Source: JAOPZW01 sp036379935
GTDB lineage: Bacteria > Actinomycetota > Thermoleophilia > Solirubrobacterales > Solirubrobacteraceae
Direction of reading: 5' to 3'
Assembly: GCA_036379935.1 (NCBI GenBank)
Contig: DASVFT010000072.1
Location: forward strand, 1-49,909
DNA: 49,909 nt
The translations under genes and the position numbers were made by a program. Positions 6,604 through 14,511 of this stretch are shown piece after piece. Each line of letters opens with the position of its first letter. Positions within the stretch are counted from its first letter, which is position 1. Below the pieces are notes generated by a model that was given only the letters and a program-made list of their open reading frames with translations, was not told the origin of the DNA and searched no databases.

Positions 6604-6680
6604 AACCGTTCGCCGGATGTTGGCCGGCATCGCCCCACCATCGGGGCGCCTTCGGCGCCCGGCTCGAGTCACGTATCGCG
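6604..6680. repeat. Dispersed structured repeat, copy B
   Basis: A compact version of the element at 3741-3915: AACCGTTCGCC, GATGTTGGCCGGCAT, CCACCATCG, the hairpin GGCGCC-TTC-GGCGCC (6645-6659) and TCACGTATCGCGA, without the internal 90-base segment. It lies between a small membrane-protein gene and the end of a leftward SDR gene. The stem-loop has no following T-run, so it is not an ordinary terminator. Confidence 0.6.
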
Positions 6681-6719
6681 AGCCCCGGCTGGGCAGCGCT
6701 TGGCCTCGACGGCGTGCGG

Positions 6720-7457
6720 TTAGGACGCGGGGCGCAGCCCGACCATTCCGCCATCCACGACGAGGGTCGTGCCCGTGGTGAAGGCCGAGCAGGGATCCGC
6801 GAGATGGAGGATCGCGTGAGCGATCTCCTCGGGTCGTCCGAGGCGTCCGAGGGGCTGGCGGGCTTGCAGACTCGCGAGCGCGGCCGTCGGATCCGGCGCG
6901 TCATCGAGCAGGCGCGAGACCCACGGGGTGAAGACCGTGCCCGGCGCCACGCAGTTGACGCGCACTCCGTCGGCCAGGAGATCCGTCGCCATCGCGAGCG
7001 TCAGGGCCGAGACCGCGCCCTTGGATGCGCTGTACGCCGCTCGGTTGGGCACGCCGACCGTGGCGACCACTGACGAGACGTTGACGATCGCGGCGTTCGG
7101 GGCGAGGCGCAGGTGGGGCAGGCACGCGCGCGCCATCCTCACGATGCCCATGACGTTGACGTCGAACAGGGCGGCCCATTCGGCGTCGTCGCCGTCCTCG
7201 ACGGTCCCGACGGCCCCGATCCCGGCGCAGTTGACGAGGATCTCCGGCGGGCCGAGCTCGGCGCGCACACGTTCGACGGCGGCGTCGACCGACGCCTGGT
7301 CGCGCACGTCCGCGGTGGCGCGGACGGACGCCGCGGGCGCGCCCTCGGGATGCAGGTCGACTGCGCCCACCCGGGCTCCGCTCGCCAGGAGGGCTTCGAC
7401 CGTGGCGCGCCCGATGCCCGACGCGCCCCCGGTCACGACGGCGACGCGCCGGCTCAT
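6720..7457 (-). CDS. SDR-family oxidoreductase
   Basis: A 245-residue classical short-chain dehydrogenase. It has the nucleotide-binding TGGASGIGRATVEALLASGA, an acidic residue after the second strand (VGAVDLHPEG, favouring NAD), VNCAGIGAVG in place of NNAG, the catalytic Ser in IVNVSSVVATVG, Tyr-Lys in YSASKGA and the C-terminal TTGTTLVVDGGM. Its ATG at 7457 overlaps the stop of the upstream U32-like gene by four bases. Both belong to the left arm of the sugar-catabolic island and are probably read from the operator-bearing promoter at 8429-8449. A sugar or sugar-acid dehydrogenase role is likely; the substrate is not readable. Confidence 0.88.
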   Translation of the reverse strand: MSRRVAVVTGGASGIGRATVEALLASGARVGAVDLHPEGAPAASVRATADVRDQASVDAAVERVRAELGPPEILVNCAGIGAVGTVEDGDDAEWAALFDVNVMGIVRMARACLPHLRLAPNAAIVNVSSVVATVGVPNRAAYSASKGAVSALTLAMATDLLADGVRVNCVAPGTVFTPWVSRLLDDAPDPTAALASLQARQPLGRLGRPEEIAHAILHLADPCSAFTTGTTLVVDGGMVGLRPAS

Positions 7458-8431
7458 GGGACCGCCGCGGCAGGCGCGGCCACGGGGATCGCCAGGTCCG
7501 CCGCGCCGACCTCGGACATCTGCGGTCGATCGGCCGAGCGCTCGAGGAGCTCCAGCCCCAGTCGGGCGCGGCGGACACGCTCGCGGGCCAGCGCCACGAC
7601 GGTCGACGCCATGTGGCCGCCGGCGGGATAGATGTCGGGAGCGTTCCTGAGGCCGAACTTCAGGTAGACGGGCGCCGCGACGCGGATGAGCTCCGGGATC
7701 TCGTGGTGCCTGAGGAAGCCGCCGAGGTTGTCCGGGGCCTCGACATAGATGTCGAGGGGGAGGTCGATGGCGCTGCGGATCGCGGCGATCTGTGCCAGCG
7801 TAAGGTCGGTGGGGAGGTTGATCGTCGAGGCCCCCAGGTCGGCGAAGACGCGCGCGGCCATGGGGTTCGCCGCGGGCAGCATGACCGAGACCTTCGCCTG
7901 CATCGTGGCCGGCAGGAGCGTACCGCGGGCCCGGTCCAGCGCGAACAGCGTGCCGACGTCGGCGACGAGGACGGACCGGAAGCCGTGCTCGGCGGCGCGA
8001 ACGCTGTCCTGCAGAGCGGCGACGACCTGCTCCTGGCCCATGGCGCAGGCGGCGAAGCCGGGGTGCGCGCGGGCCGCTGCGGACAGCCCCCACCCGGCGT
8101 TGGGACGGGCGAAGAGCGAGACCTCCGTGCGCGCCGCGCGTGCCAGCGCGGCCATCTCCTGCAGCTCGGCGTCGGTCTGGAGGAAGACGCCCGAGCCCTG
8201 CGACACTCGGTGCACCGGGACCTTCAGGCGCTCGGCCTCTTCGAGCGTGGCCTCCAGGCAGCGCGGGCCCTCCACGGAGGGAAGTTCGACCCGGTACGCG
8301 GCGCCGTCGCGGAAGCGCTTGGAGGAGCTCGGGAGGTCGTGGAGGTCACCGGGGGGCAGACCGAGGCCTACGAGGAAGGCGCGCGCGGCGTCGCCCGCCG
8401 GCGCACGCCGGGCGTGCTTGCCCGATGGCAT
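7454..8431 (-). CDS. U32-peptidase-like TIM-barrel protein
   Basis: A 325-residue protein beginning MPSGKHARR. The middle reads AAEHGFRSVLVADVGTLFAL, then AKVSVMLPAANPMAARVFAD, LGASTINLPTDLTLAQIAAI and LPLDIYVEAPDNLGGFLR, alternating strands and helices of a barrel. The S-V-x-L-x-A-N-P-x-A and L-G-A-S-x-I-x-L-x-x-D-L blocks resemble the U32 collagenase-like/PrtC family. The usual C-terminal cysteines of canonical U32 enzymes are absent; it ends in a helical segment and an Ala/Pro tail. The ATG (8431) lies inside the divergent operator, so the mRNA may be leaderless. Its presence in a sugar island suggests a family member with a carbohydrate-linked role rather than a peptidase. The assignment is moderate; a sugar-acid aldolase-type barrel is the alternative. 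Confidence 0.5.
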   Translation of the reverse strand: MPSGKHARRAPAGDAARAFLVGLGLPPGDLHDLPSSSKRFRDGAAYRVELPSVEGPRCLEATLEEAERLKVPVHRVSQGSGVFLQTDAELQEMAALARAARTEVSLFARPNAGWGLSAAARAHPGFAACAMGQEQVVAALQDSVRAAEHGFRSVLVADVGTLFALDRARGTLLPATMQAKVSVMLPAANPMAARVFADLGASTINLPTDLTLAQIAAIRSAIDLPLDIYVEAPDNLGGFLRHHEIPELIRVAAPVYLKFGLRNAPDIYPAGGHMASTVVALARERVRRARLGLELLERSADRPQMSEVGAADLAIPVAAPAAAVP

Positions 8432-8449
8432 GTTGACAATGTTATCATG
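8429..8449. promoter_or_regulatory. 21-bp palindromic operator in the left divergent promoter
   Basis: On the - strand the site reads CATGATAACATTGT, CA, ACATG, an imperfect 21-bp palindrome with CATG at each end. The inner TTGTCAACA has the TGT-N2-ACA form common for FCD-type GntR regulators. The + strand also carries an extended -10 (TGTTATCAT, 8440-8448), which would start transcription at the GTG of the aldose-epimerase gene. A copy with 19 of 21 matches lies at 13008-13028. The GntR gene at 10321 is the obvious candidate binder. Confidence 0.65.
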
Positions 8450-8454
8450 ACGTG

Positions 8455-9360
8455 GTGAGCGACCCACCCATCCCTGACCTCGTTCTCGAAGCCGGGGACA
8501 CACGGGTCGTCATGGCGCCGGCCTTCGGCGGCCACGTGCGCGAGCTGCGGCACGCCGGCCGCCAGCTGCTGGCAGCCGGCCGGGTCCGCACGCCGGAGAT
8601 CGCTGCGACCGAGGACTTCGTGGCCTCGGGCATGGGCGGGCTCGATGACTGCCTGCCCTCGATCGCACCGCTGGCGGACTACTGGGGAAGACCCGTCCCC
8701 AGCCATGGCGAGCTGTGGTACCGCCCGGCGGAGGTCGTCGCCTCGGGTCCAAGCGAGGCGGTCCTCGTCATGCGGGGGCGCCACGCGCCCTACGTCCTGC
8801 GACGGGCCTATCGCCTCCAGGGCGACCGGCTCTCGGTGCGCTACGAGCTCGAGCATCGCGGCGAGACGCCCCTCGCGCTGGTATGGGCAGCGCACCCACT
8901 GCTCGCCCCCTCGCCCGGCGCCCGGCTGGTGGGGCTGCCGGAGGGGAGGTGGCGCGTGGAGTCCGCCTGGCGCGCCGAGGTCGCCCCGTCGATCTCCCTC
9001 GCGGACTGGGACGCGCTTCCCGCGCGCGCGTACGTCAAGCTCTTCGCGCCGTGGGAGTGCGGCCGCCCAGTGACGCTGGTGCATCCCGTCTGGGGAGTCT
9101 TCCTGTCGGTGTCCATGGGCGATGCGCCGGTGCGTCCGCACCTAGGGCTGTGGCTGAACCGGGGCGGGTTCCCCGCCGGCGCGCCGCTCGAGCACCTTGC
9201 CATCGAGCCCACCTTCGGCTCGGCGGACGACCTGCCGTCCGCCCAGGCCGACGGGAGCTGCCTGGTCGTGGCACCGGGCCGCACGGCGACGTGGTCGGTC
9301 GACTACACGCTCGGCACCCTCGATGGCGACCGCTTCCCAGGACCTCCGCAGGATGGCTGA
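8455..9360 (+). CDS. Aldose-1-epimerase-like protein
   Basis: A 301-residue protein of the galactose-mutarotase fold. LVLEAGDTRVVMAPAFGGHV at the N-terminus is the usual start of this fold (a strand followed by G-G), GGLDDCLPSIAP and HGELWYRPAEV follow, the catalytic-type His sits in VWAAHPLLAPSPG, and the C-terminal catalytic-type Glu in HLAIEPTFGSADDLPSA. It probably interconverts sugar anomers or recognises a sugar ring. The start could be GTG 8452 or 8455; I prefer 8455 because the extended -10 in the operator would place the transcript start there. It is the first gene of the right arm and overlaps the dehydrogenase gene by eight bases. Confidence 0.78.
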   Translation: MSDPPIPDLVLEAGDTRVVMAPAFGGHVRELRHAGRQLLAAGRVRTPEIAATEDFVASGMGGLDDCLPSIAPLADYWGRPVPSHGELWYRPAEVVASGPSEAVLVMRGRHAPYVLRRAYRLQGDRLSVRYELEHRGETPLALVWAAHPLLAPSPGARLVGLPEGRWRVESAWRAEVAPSISLADWDALPARAYVKLFAPWECGRPVTLVHPVWGVFLSVSMGDAPVRPHLGLWLNRGGFPAGAPLEHLAIEPTFGSADDLPSAQADGSCLVVAPGRTATWSVDYTLGTLDGDRFPGPPQDG

Positions 9361-10324
9361 GCCCACGAGGCGCCTGATGGTCGTGATCACCGACTCGGAG
9401 TTCGGCGATGCCGTGATCGAGCGGCAGGTCCTCGCCGACGTGGGAGAGGTGCGGCTGGCCCACGCCAGGTCACCCGACGAGGTGGCGGCGGTCGCCCGCG
9501 GGGCGGATGCCCTGATCGTCCAATACGCGCGCATCACGGCCGAGGTCATGGACGCCGCCGCGGAGAGCCTGCGCGTCATCGTGCGGTACGGCATCGGTCT
9601 GGACAACATCGACGTGGACCACGCGCGGGCGCGGGGCATCGCCGTCCGCAACGTCGCGGACTACTGCATCGACGAGGTCGCCGATCACACCACCGCCGCG
9701 ATCTCCAGCGCAGCCCGGCGGCTGCCGCTGTACGACCTCGCCGTCAAGTCGGGAGGCTGGGGGGCCGGCGTGGTCCCGCCGCCGCTGCCGCCCGGCGAGG
9801 ACCCGGTAGGGATAGCCGGCTACGGCAGCATCGGGGCGGCGGTCGCAAGCCGCCTCGCGTGCCAGGGCCACCCGATCGTCGTCTGGGAGGCGCTGGCACC
9901 GCAGCGCGCGCTCGACGACGGGCGCGTGTGCGTACGGTCGCTGGGCGAGCTCGCGCAGGCGGTCAACCATCTGAGCCTGCATGTCCCGTCGACGTCGGAG
10001 ACGGCGGGGATGGTCGACGACGAGGTCCTCGAGCGGCTCGGCGGGAGCGCCCATCTGGTGAACACCGGCCGCGGGAACCTGATCGACGAAGCTGCGCTGC
10101 TGCGATGGCTCGGCGCGTCACCCCATCGCCTGGCCAGCCTGGATGTCTTCGACAACGAGCCTCCGCGCGGCGGAACCAGCCGGGACCTCGCGCATCATCC
10201 GCGCGTGGTGGCGACGCCCCACGTCGGCTACCTGTCGACGGCTTCGCTGCCGCGCCTGCGCGCGACCGCGGCCGCGCTGGCCCGAGACGAGCTGCTCGGC
10301 TCCGCGGGACTGCCCGCGTGCTAG
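9353..10324 (+). CDS. D-isomer-specific 2-hydroxyacid dehydrogenase
   Basis: A 323-residue NAD-dependent dehydrogenase of the phosphoglycerate-dehydrogenase type. It has VRYGIGLDNIDVDHARARGI, the pre-Rossmann NVADYCIDEVADHT, the dinucleotide loop GIAGYGSIGAAV, and the catalytic triad: Arg in VNTGRGNLID, Glu in VFDNEPPRGG and His in ATPHVGYLS. It would interconvert a 2-keto acid and a D-2-hydroxy acid, for example a glyoxylate- or keto-sugar-acid-type intermediate of this island. ATG 9353 lies within the end of the aldose-epimerase gene. The convergent GntR gene ends inside its last four bases. Confidence 0.88.
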   Translation: MAEPTRRLMVVITDSEFGDAVIERQVLADVGEVRLAHARSPDEVAAVARGADALIVQYARITAEVMDAAAESLRVIVRYGIGLDNIDVDHARARGIAVRNVADYCIDEVADHTTAAISSAARRLPLYDLAVKSGGWGAGVVPPPLPPGEDPVGIAGYGSIGAAVASRLACQGHPIVVWEALAPQRALDDGRVCVRSLGELAQAVNHLSLHVPSTSETAGMVDDEVLERLGGSAHLVNTGRGNLIDEAALLRWLGASPHRLASLDVFDNEPPRGGTSRDLAHHPRVVATPHVGYLSTASLPRLRATAAALARDELLGSAGLPAC

Positions 10325-10965
10325 CCCTGCGAGAGCCGACTCATGACGTTCGCCCGGGCGATGCCCAGGTGCTCGTTGAGACGCTGCACGCAAAGGTCCG
10401 CGTCGCGCATCCGCACGGCGTCGATGACGAGGTTGTGCCCGTCGACGTCCGTGATTCCCGCGCGCGCGGACAGGCCCATGAGGATCTTCATGAGGCCGGT
10501 CATGCCCTCCCACGCCTGGAGAAGGAGATCATGGTTCGAAGCCACGATGATGGCAGTGTGGAACGCGACATCGGACTCGACGAGTGCCTCGGCCGCGCCC
10601 TCCGAGACCGCGGTCTCCATCTCGCCAAGCGTTCCGCTCAGCGTCGTCAGGAGCTGCGTCGGCCTTTGCTCGAGGGCGCGGCGGACGGCGAACGCCTCCA
10701 TGACCTCGCGCATCGAGTACAGCTCCTCGGCGCTGCGCTCGTCGATCGGGACCACCATCGATCCGATGCGCGGCTCGCGGATGACGAGGCCCTCGCCCTC
10801 GAGCGCGCGGATCGCCTCGCGCACCGGACCGCGGCTGACGCCGAACTCCTCGGCGATCTGGACCTCGAGGATCCGGTCGCCGGGTGCACGCTGGAGCGAG
10901 AGGATCTGCTGGCGGAGCCCGTCACGAACCCCCTGCCATGGATCCTGTATGCGTGCTCGCGCCAT
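10321..10965 (-). CDS. GntR-family regulator, FCD subfamily
   Basis: A 214-residue transcription factor. Residues 10-75 form a winged helix (LRQQILSLQRAPGDRILEVQ, AEEFGVSRGPVREAIRALEG, EGLVIREPRIGSMV). The rest is an FCD ligand-binding domain with the expected metal-binding pattern: Asp and His in SDVAFHTAIIVASNH, and later His in DVDGHNLVIDAVRMRD and QRLNEHL. Members sense sugar acids and other carboxylates. The gene lies in the middle of the island, opposite to most of it, and is the likely reader of the two 21-bp palindromes; none of them is in front of its own start, so it may not regulate itself. No in-frame alternative start is better than ATG 10965. Confidence 0.9.
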   Translation of the reverse strand: MARARIQDPWQGVRDGLRQQILSLQRAPGDRILEVQIAEEFGVSRGPVREAIRALEGEGLVIREPRIGSMVVPIDERSAEELYSMREVMEAFAVRRALEQRPTQLLTTLSGTLGEMETAVSEGAAEALVESDVAFHTAIIVASNHDLLLQAWEGMTGLMKILMGLSARAGITDVDGHNLVIDAVRMRDADLCVQRLNEHLGIARANVMSRLSQG

Positions 10966-10987
10966 GACGTCGAAGATACCTCAGCCA

Positions 10988-11785
10988 ATGAACGGGGCTG
11001 ACGTGGTCGTCATCGGAAAGCCTCTGGCCGGCCGCGTCGCGCTCGTCAGCGGAGCGGCGCGCGGCATCGGCGCCGCTGCGGCCGTCGCCCTGGCCCGCGC
11101 AGGTGCAGGGGTCATGCTCGCCGACATCGACCGCGATGCGGTCGCCGAGCAGGTCGCGGTCATGCAGGCCGAGTCGCTGGAGGTGGCCGGCGTCGCCATC
11201 GACGTGGTCGTCGACGCCGACTGCGCCGCAGCCGTGGCCGACACGGTGGCGACGTTCGGGGGACTCGACATCCTCGTCAACAACGCGGGTGTCGGGTCGT
11301 TCGCGGCGACGCTGGACACGACCACCGAAGCGGAGTGGGACCGGGTCATCGGCGTCAACCTCAAGGGCGTCTTCCTGCTCTCCCGCCACGCGGTTCCGGC
11401 GATGCGCGAGCGCGGGGCCGGCTGCGTCGTCAACGTCGCCAGCGTCCATGCCGTGGCCACCGGACCGGGCGTCCTGCCGTACGCGGCCTCGAAGGGCGGC
11501 GTGCTGGCCATGACCCGTGCGATGGCCATCGATCTCGCCTCGGACTTGATCCGCGTGGTCGCGGTGCTCCCGGGCTCGACCGAGACGCCGATGCTGCGCG
11601 AACAGGCAGAGCGGCAGGGCAAGAGCTACGAGGAGCTCGGATTTGCGACCGCCGCCGGCGCGATCGGTCGGGTCGGACAGCCCGAGGAGGTCGCGGAGGC
11701 GATCCTCTTCGCGGCCTCGCCTGGCGCCTCGTTCGTCAACGGCACGGGCATCGTGGTCGACGGCGGTCTCCTCGCCGCCTTCTGA
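10988..11785 (+). CDS. SDR-family oxidoreductase
   Basis: A 265-residue classical SDR with SGAARGIGAAAAVALARAGA, Asp after strand 2 (VMLADIDRDAV), VNNAGVGSFAATLD, the catalytic Ser in NVASVHAVAT, YAASKGGVLAMTRAMAIDLA and the C-terminal FVNGTGIVVDGGLL. NAD is favoured by the LADID acid. It is close to glucose/galactose-1-dehydrogenase and 3-ketoacyl-reductase-type enzymes. In this island a sugar dehydrogenase giving a lactone for the SMP-30 protein is a sensible role, but this is inference. It is divergent from the GntR gene; only 22 bases separate the starts. The convergent ABC ATPase gene ends ten bases behind it. Confidence 0.88.
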   Translation: MNGADVVVIGKPLAGRVALVSGAARGIGAAAAVALARAGAGVMLADIDRDAVAEQVAVMQAESLEVAGVAIDVVVDADCAAAVADTVATFGGLDILVNNAGVGSFAATLDTTTEAEWDRVIGVNLKGVFLLSRHAVPAMRERGAGCVVNVASVHAVATGPGVLPYAASKGGVLAMTRAMAIDLASDLIRVVAVLPGSTETPMLREQAERQGKSYEELGFATAAGAIGRVGQPEEVAEAILFAASPGASFVNGTGIVVDGGLLAAF

Positions 11786-11794
11786 GCCGGCGCA

Positions 11795-12973
11795 TCAGGG
11801 GCGGACGCCCATCGGATGCGCCCGCAGGTTCTCGTGCGAGACGGGATGGAAGAAGTGCAGCCGGCGCGGATCGCATGCAAGCCGCACCCGATCTCCTGGG
11901 CGCACCGGCTCGCGCAGGCTGAGAGCCGCCGTCAGCATGGCCCGGTCCTCGCCGGCGAGTAGGCCGCCGCGCTCCTGGGCCTCGTCCGCAGCTTCGCCGT
12001 CCAAAGCCAGGTCCAGCCGGGGCACGTCGAGCGGGAATGTGATGTGCGTCTCGGAGCCCAGTTCCTCGACTCGGACGACGTCGGCGTCGAGTACGGGGTC
12101 GAACTCACCCGAGACCGCGGCGGGCTCGAAGTCGTGCGGACGGATGCCCACGATGACGCGCCCCTCGATCGGCGGCGCGTCGGTCCCCTGGAGCGGCAGC
12201 TCGGTCGTACCGAGCCGGAGCACCCCGTCGCGGACCTCGGCGCCGACGAGGTTCATCGTCGGCGATCCGATGAAGGTCGCCACGGACACGTTCGCGGGCG
12301 CGCGGTAGAGCTGCTGGGGCGGTGCGACCTGCTGCACCTGTCCGTCGCGCATGACCGCCACTCGCTGGCCGAGGGTCATCGCCTCGACCTGGTCATGGGT
12401 CACGTACACGGTCGTGGTGCCGAGGCGATCGTGGAGCCGAGCGATCTCCGAGCGCAGGCTCACGCGCAGCTTCGCGTCGAGGTTGGAGAGGGGCTCGTCC
12501 ATGAGGAACGCCGCGGGCTCGCGGATGACGGCCCGGCCCATGGCGACGCGTTGGCGCTGACCCCCCGAGAGCGCGCTCGGCTTGCGGTGGAGGAGGTCGG
12601 TCAGCCCGATGAGCCGGGCGACCGCAGCGACGCGTCGCTCGATCTCCTCCGCAGGGGTCTTCCGCACGCGCAAGCCATAGCCCAGGTTGTGCCGCACGTC
12701 CATGTGGGGATAGAGGGCGTAGTTCTGGAAGACCATCGCGACGTCGCGCCCGCGCGCCTCGAGCTGCGAGACATCGCGGCCCGCGATCTCGATCGATCCC
12801 GCCGTGGGATGCTCGATCCCGGCGATCATCCGCAGCAGCGTCGACTTTCCGCAGCCCGAGGGTCCGACGAGGACCATGAACTCGCCGCTCGCGATGTCGA
12901 GGTCGACGCCACGGACGGCATCGACGCCCGGGGCGAAGGTCTTGGTCAAGCCGGATAGGACGATCTGCGCCAT
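11795..12973 (-). CDS. ABC importer ATPase, MsmX/UgpC type
   Basis: A 392-residue ATP-binding subunit of a carbohydrate importer. Walker A GPSGCGKST, Q-loop VFQNYALYPHMDV, signature LSGGQRQRVAMGRAV, Walker B FLMDEPLSNLDAKLR and the H-loop VYVTHDQVEA are all present in the first 230 residues. The C-terminal part (about 235-392) is a regulatory OB-type domain typical of MalK/MsmX/UgpC (IVGIRPHDFE). It serves the binding protein and permeases transcribed the other way from 13163. Starts at ATG 12973, 35 bases from the second operator, whose minus strand carries an extended -10 (TGTTATCAT) so this gene is probably directly controlled there. Confidence 0.93.
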   Translation of the reverse strand: MAQIVLSGLTKTFAPGVDAVRGVDLDIASGEFMVLVGPSGCGKSTLLRMIAGIEHPTAGSIEIAGRDVSQLEARGRDVAMVFQNYALYPHMDVRHNLGYGLRVRKTPAEEIERRVAAVARLIGLTDLLHRKPSALSGGQRQRVAMGRAVIREPAAFLMDEPLSNLDAKLRVSLRSEIARLHDRLGTTTVYVTHDQVEAMTLGQRVAVMRDGQVQQVAPPQQLYRAPANVSVATFIGSPTMNLVGAEVRDGVLRLGTTELPLQGTDAPPIEGRVIVGIRPHDFEPAAVSGEFDPVLDADVVRVEELGSETHITFPLDVPRLDLALDGEAADEAQERGGLLAGEDRAMLTAALSLREPVRPGDRVRLACDPRRLHFFHPVSHENLRAHPMGVRP

Positions 12974-13007
12974 TGTTCGTTCGGGTCCTGGACAGGAGAC
13001 GAGCACT

Positions 13008-13028
13008 CATGATAACATTGTTGACATG
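13008..13028. promoter_or_regulatory. 21-bp palindromic operator in the right divergent promoter
   Basis: The site reads CATGATAACATTGT, TG, ACATG and matches the site at 8429-8449 (opposite orientation) at 19 of 21 positions. It is symmetric at 17 positions (CATG..AACA.TGTT..CATG) and contains TGT-TG-ACA. On the minus strand TGTTATCAT is an extended -10 for the ABC ATPase gene; on the plus strand TTGACA (13021-13026) is a possible -35 for the binding-protein gene. Confidence 0.65.
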
Positions 13029-13162
13029 TCGTCGCTTGAAGCGCCGCTCGCCGTTTTGGGCGCCACCTCAAGCAGCGTCAGGCAGGCAAAGCGGGCCGCG
13101 CGGTGAGGGAGACGCATCGCGGTCTCGTCATCAAGTTCATGCCAGGAACGAGGAGGAGAAGC

Positions 13163-14431
13163 ATGAGGGTCGCCCTCGCCCGTCGACGGCGTTTGCTCGC
13201 CGTCGGACTGTCCATCGCGGCAGCGGGCGGCATCGCCGCCGGTTGTGGCTCGTCGTCGTCGAAGGAGTCGTCCAAGCCCGGGTCCGGCGGTGGAGGGTCG
13301 CTCACCGTCTGGCACTACTTCGCGGTGGACACGCAGACTGCGGTTCTCAAGCAGCAGGACGCGTCGTTCATCGCCAAGCACCCGGGCGTGAAGATCAAGC
13401 TGGTCTTCGTGCCGTTCGCCAACATGAACCAGAAGCTGATCGCCGCCGCGGCGGCCGGCACCGGCCCCGACGTGATCATCGCCGACGGCGCCGGATCGGT
13501 GCAACTCGCCGCGGCGCACGCCATCAAGGACATGACGAGCTGCGTCGACACGTGGTCGGCGAAGGACGACCTCCTGCCGGTGTCCAAGCGCGTGGTCGAC
13601 GGCAAGACCCTGGGCGTGCTCCCCTACGGCAACCTCGTCGCCCTCTGGTACAACAAGACGATCCTCGACAAGTACCACCTGAAGCCGCCCACCACCCTCG
13701 ACGAGATGGAGACCGACCTTGCCACGGTCACCAAGGGCGGCGACAAGGGCCTGCTGCTCGACGGCACGCCGACGTTCACGAGCGCGTGGAGCGCGCAGGG
13801 GCTCTTCACGGCCCAAGGCGTCGAGTACCCGAACATCGATACGCCTGCCACGACCAGCGCCTTCCAGCGGCTGGGGGGCTGGGCGTCCAAGGGATGGGTC
13901 CCGCGCGACGTCACGAGCATGGACCAGCCCACGGCGATGAACAAGTTCCTCACCGGCAAGTACGCCTTCACCATCAACGGCAACTGGGAGATCGAGCACG
14001 CCAAGAAGGACGCCAAGTTCGACTACGGCGTGACCACGCTGCCCAACGGGGCTGACCCCGGGCGGCCCTACATCAGCGGCGAGACCGCGATGCTGGGCAA
14101 CTTCTCCAAGAACGGCGCGCTCGCCTGCCAGTACCTCAACGAGACGTGGTTCTCGCCGGCCGGGCAACGGCTGACGCTCAAGGGGATCGGCAGTCTGCCG
14201 ATGCTCAAGTCGCTGCAGGACGAGCCCCAGCTGAAGTCGGACCCGATCATCAGCGTGTTCGTCAAGCAGGCGTCGAACGCGACGAGCGTGCCGCCCGGCA
14301 ACCAGTTCACCGGCAACTCGACGGTCTGGGGCCCAGCCATCAGCAAGATGTGGGCCGGCAACGACAACCCTGCAGGACTGGCCAAGAAGGCGATGGCCGA
14401 CCTCAAGGGCGTCCTCGCCAAGAAGGAGTAG
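13163..14431 (+). CDS. Sugar ABC transporter substrate-binding lipoprotein
   Basis: A 422-residue extracytoplasmic binding protein. It starts at ATG 13163 behind a GAGGAGGAG ribosome binding site. Residues 1-30 are a signal peptide (RRRRLLAVGLSIAAAGGIAA) ending in the lipobox AAGC, followed by a Ser/Gly linker. The mature part has the family pattern LTVWHYFAVDTQTA, HPGVKIKLVFVPFANMNQKL, GTGPDVIIADGAG, VLPYGNLVALWYNKTIL and MNKFLTGKYAFTINGNW, as in cluster-1 sugar-binding proteins. It is first in the transporter operon and is separated from the permeases by a strong hairpin, which commonly protects the abundant binding-protein mRNA. Confidence 0.93.
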   Translation: MRVALARRRRLLAVGLSIAAAGGIAAGCGSSSSKESSKPGSGGGGSLTVWHYFAVDTQTAVLKQQDASFIAKHPGVKIKLVFVPFANMNQKLIAAAAAGTGPDVIIADGAGSVQLAAAHAIKDMTSCVDTWSAKDDLLPVSKRVVDGKTLGVLPYGNLVALWYNKTILDKYHLKPPTTLDEMETDLATVTKGGDKGLLLDGTPTFTSAWSAQGLFTAQGVEYPNIDTPATTSAFQRLGGWASKGWVPRDVTSMDQPTAMNKFLTGKYAFTINGNWEIEHAKKDAKFDYGVTTLPNGADPGRPYISGETAMLGNFSKNGALACQYLNETWFSPAGQRLTLKGIGSLPMLKSLQDEPQLKSDPIISVFVKQASNATSVPPGNQFTGNSTVWGPAISKMWAGNDNPAGLAKKAMADLKGVLAKKE

Positions 14432-14437
14432 ACCCCC

Positions 14438-14485
14438 CGCGAACGACCCGCTGGCCGCTCGCAAGGGCGGCCAGCGACGTTCGCG
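14438..14485 (+). other. Intercistronic hairpin between binding protein and permease genes
   Basis: Two nested perfect inverted repeats: an outer CGCGAAC (14438-14444) with GTTCGCG (14479-14485), and an inner nine-pair GCTGGCCGC (14450-14458) with GCGGCCAGC (14467-14475) around an eight-base loop. No T-run follows. It starts seven bases after the stop of the binding-protein gene. Such structures usually limit read-through or stabilise the upstream message, giving more binding protein than permease. Confidence 0.65.
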
Positions 14486-14511
14486 GTCACCCGACGACGG
14501 GGAGGACCTCG

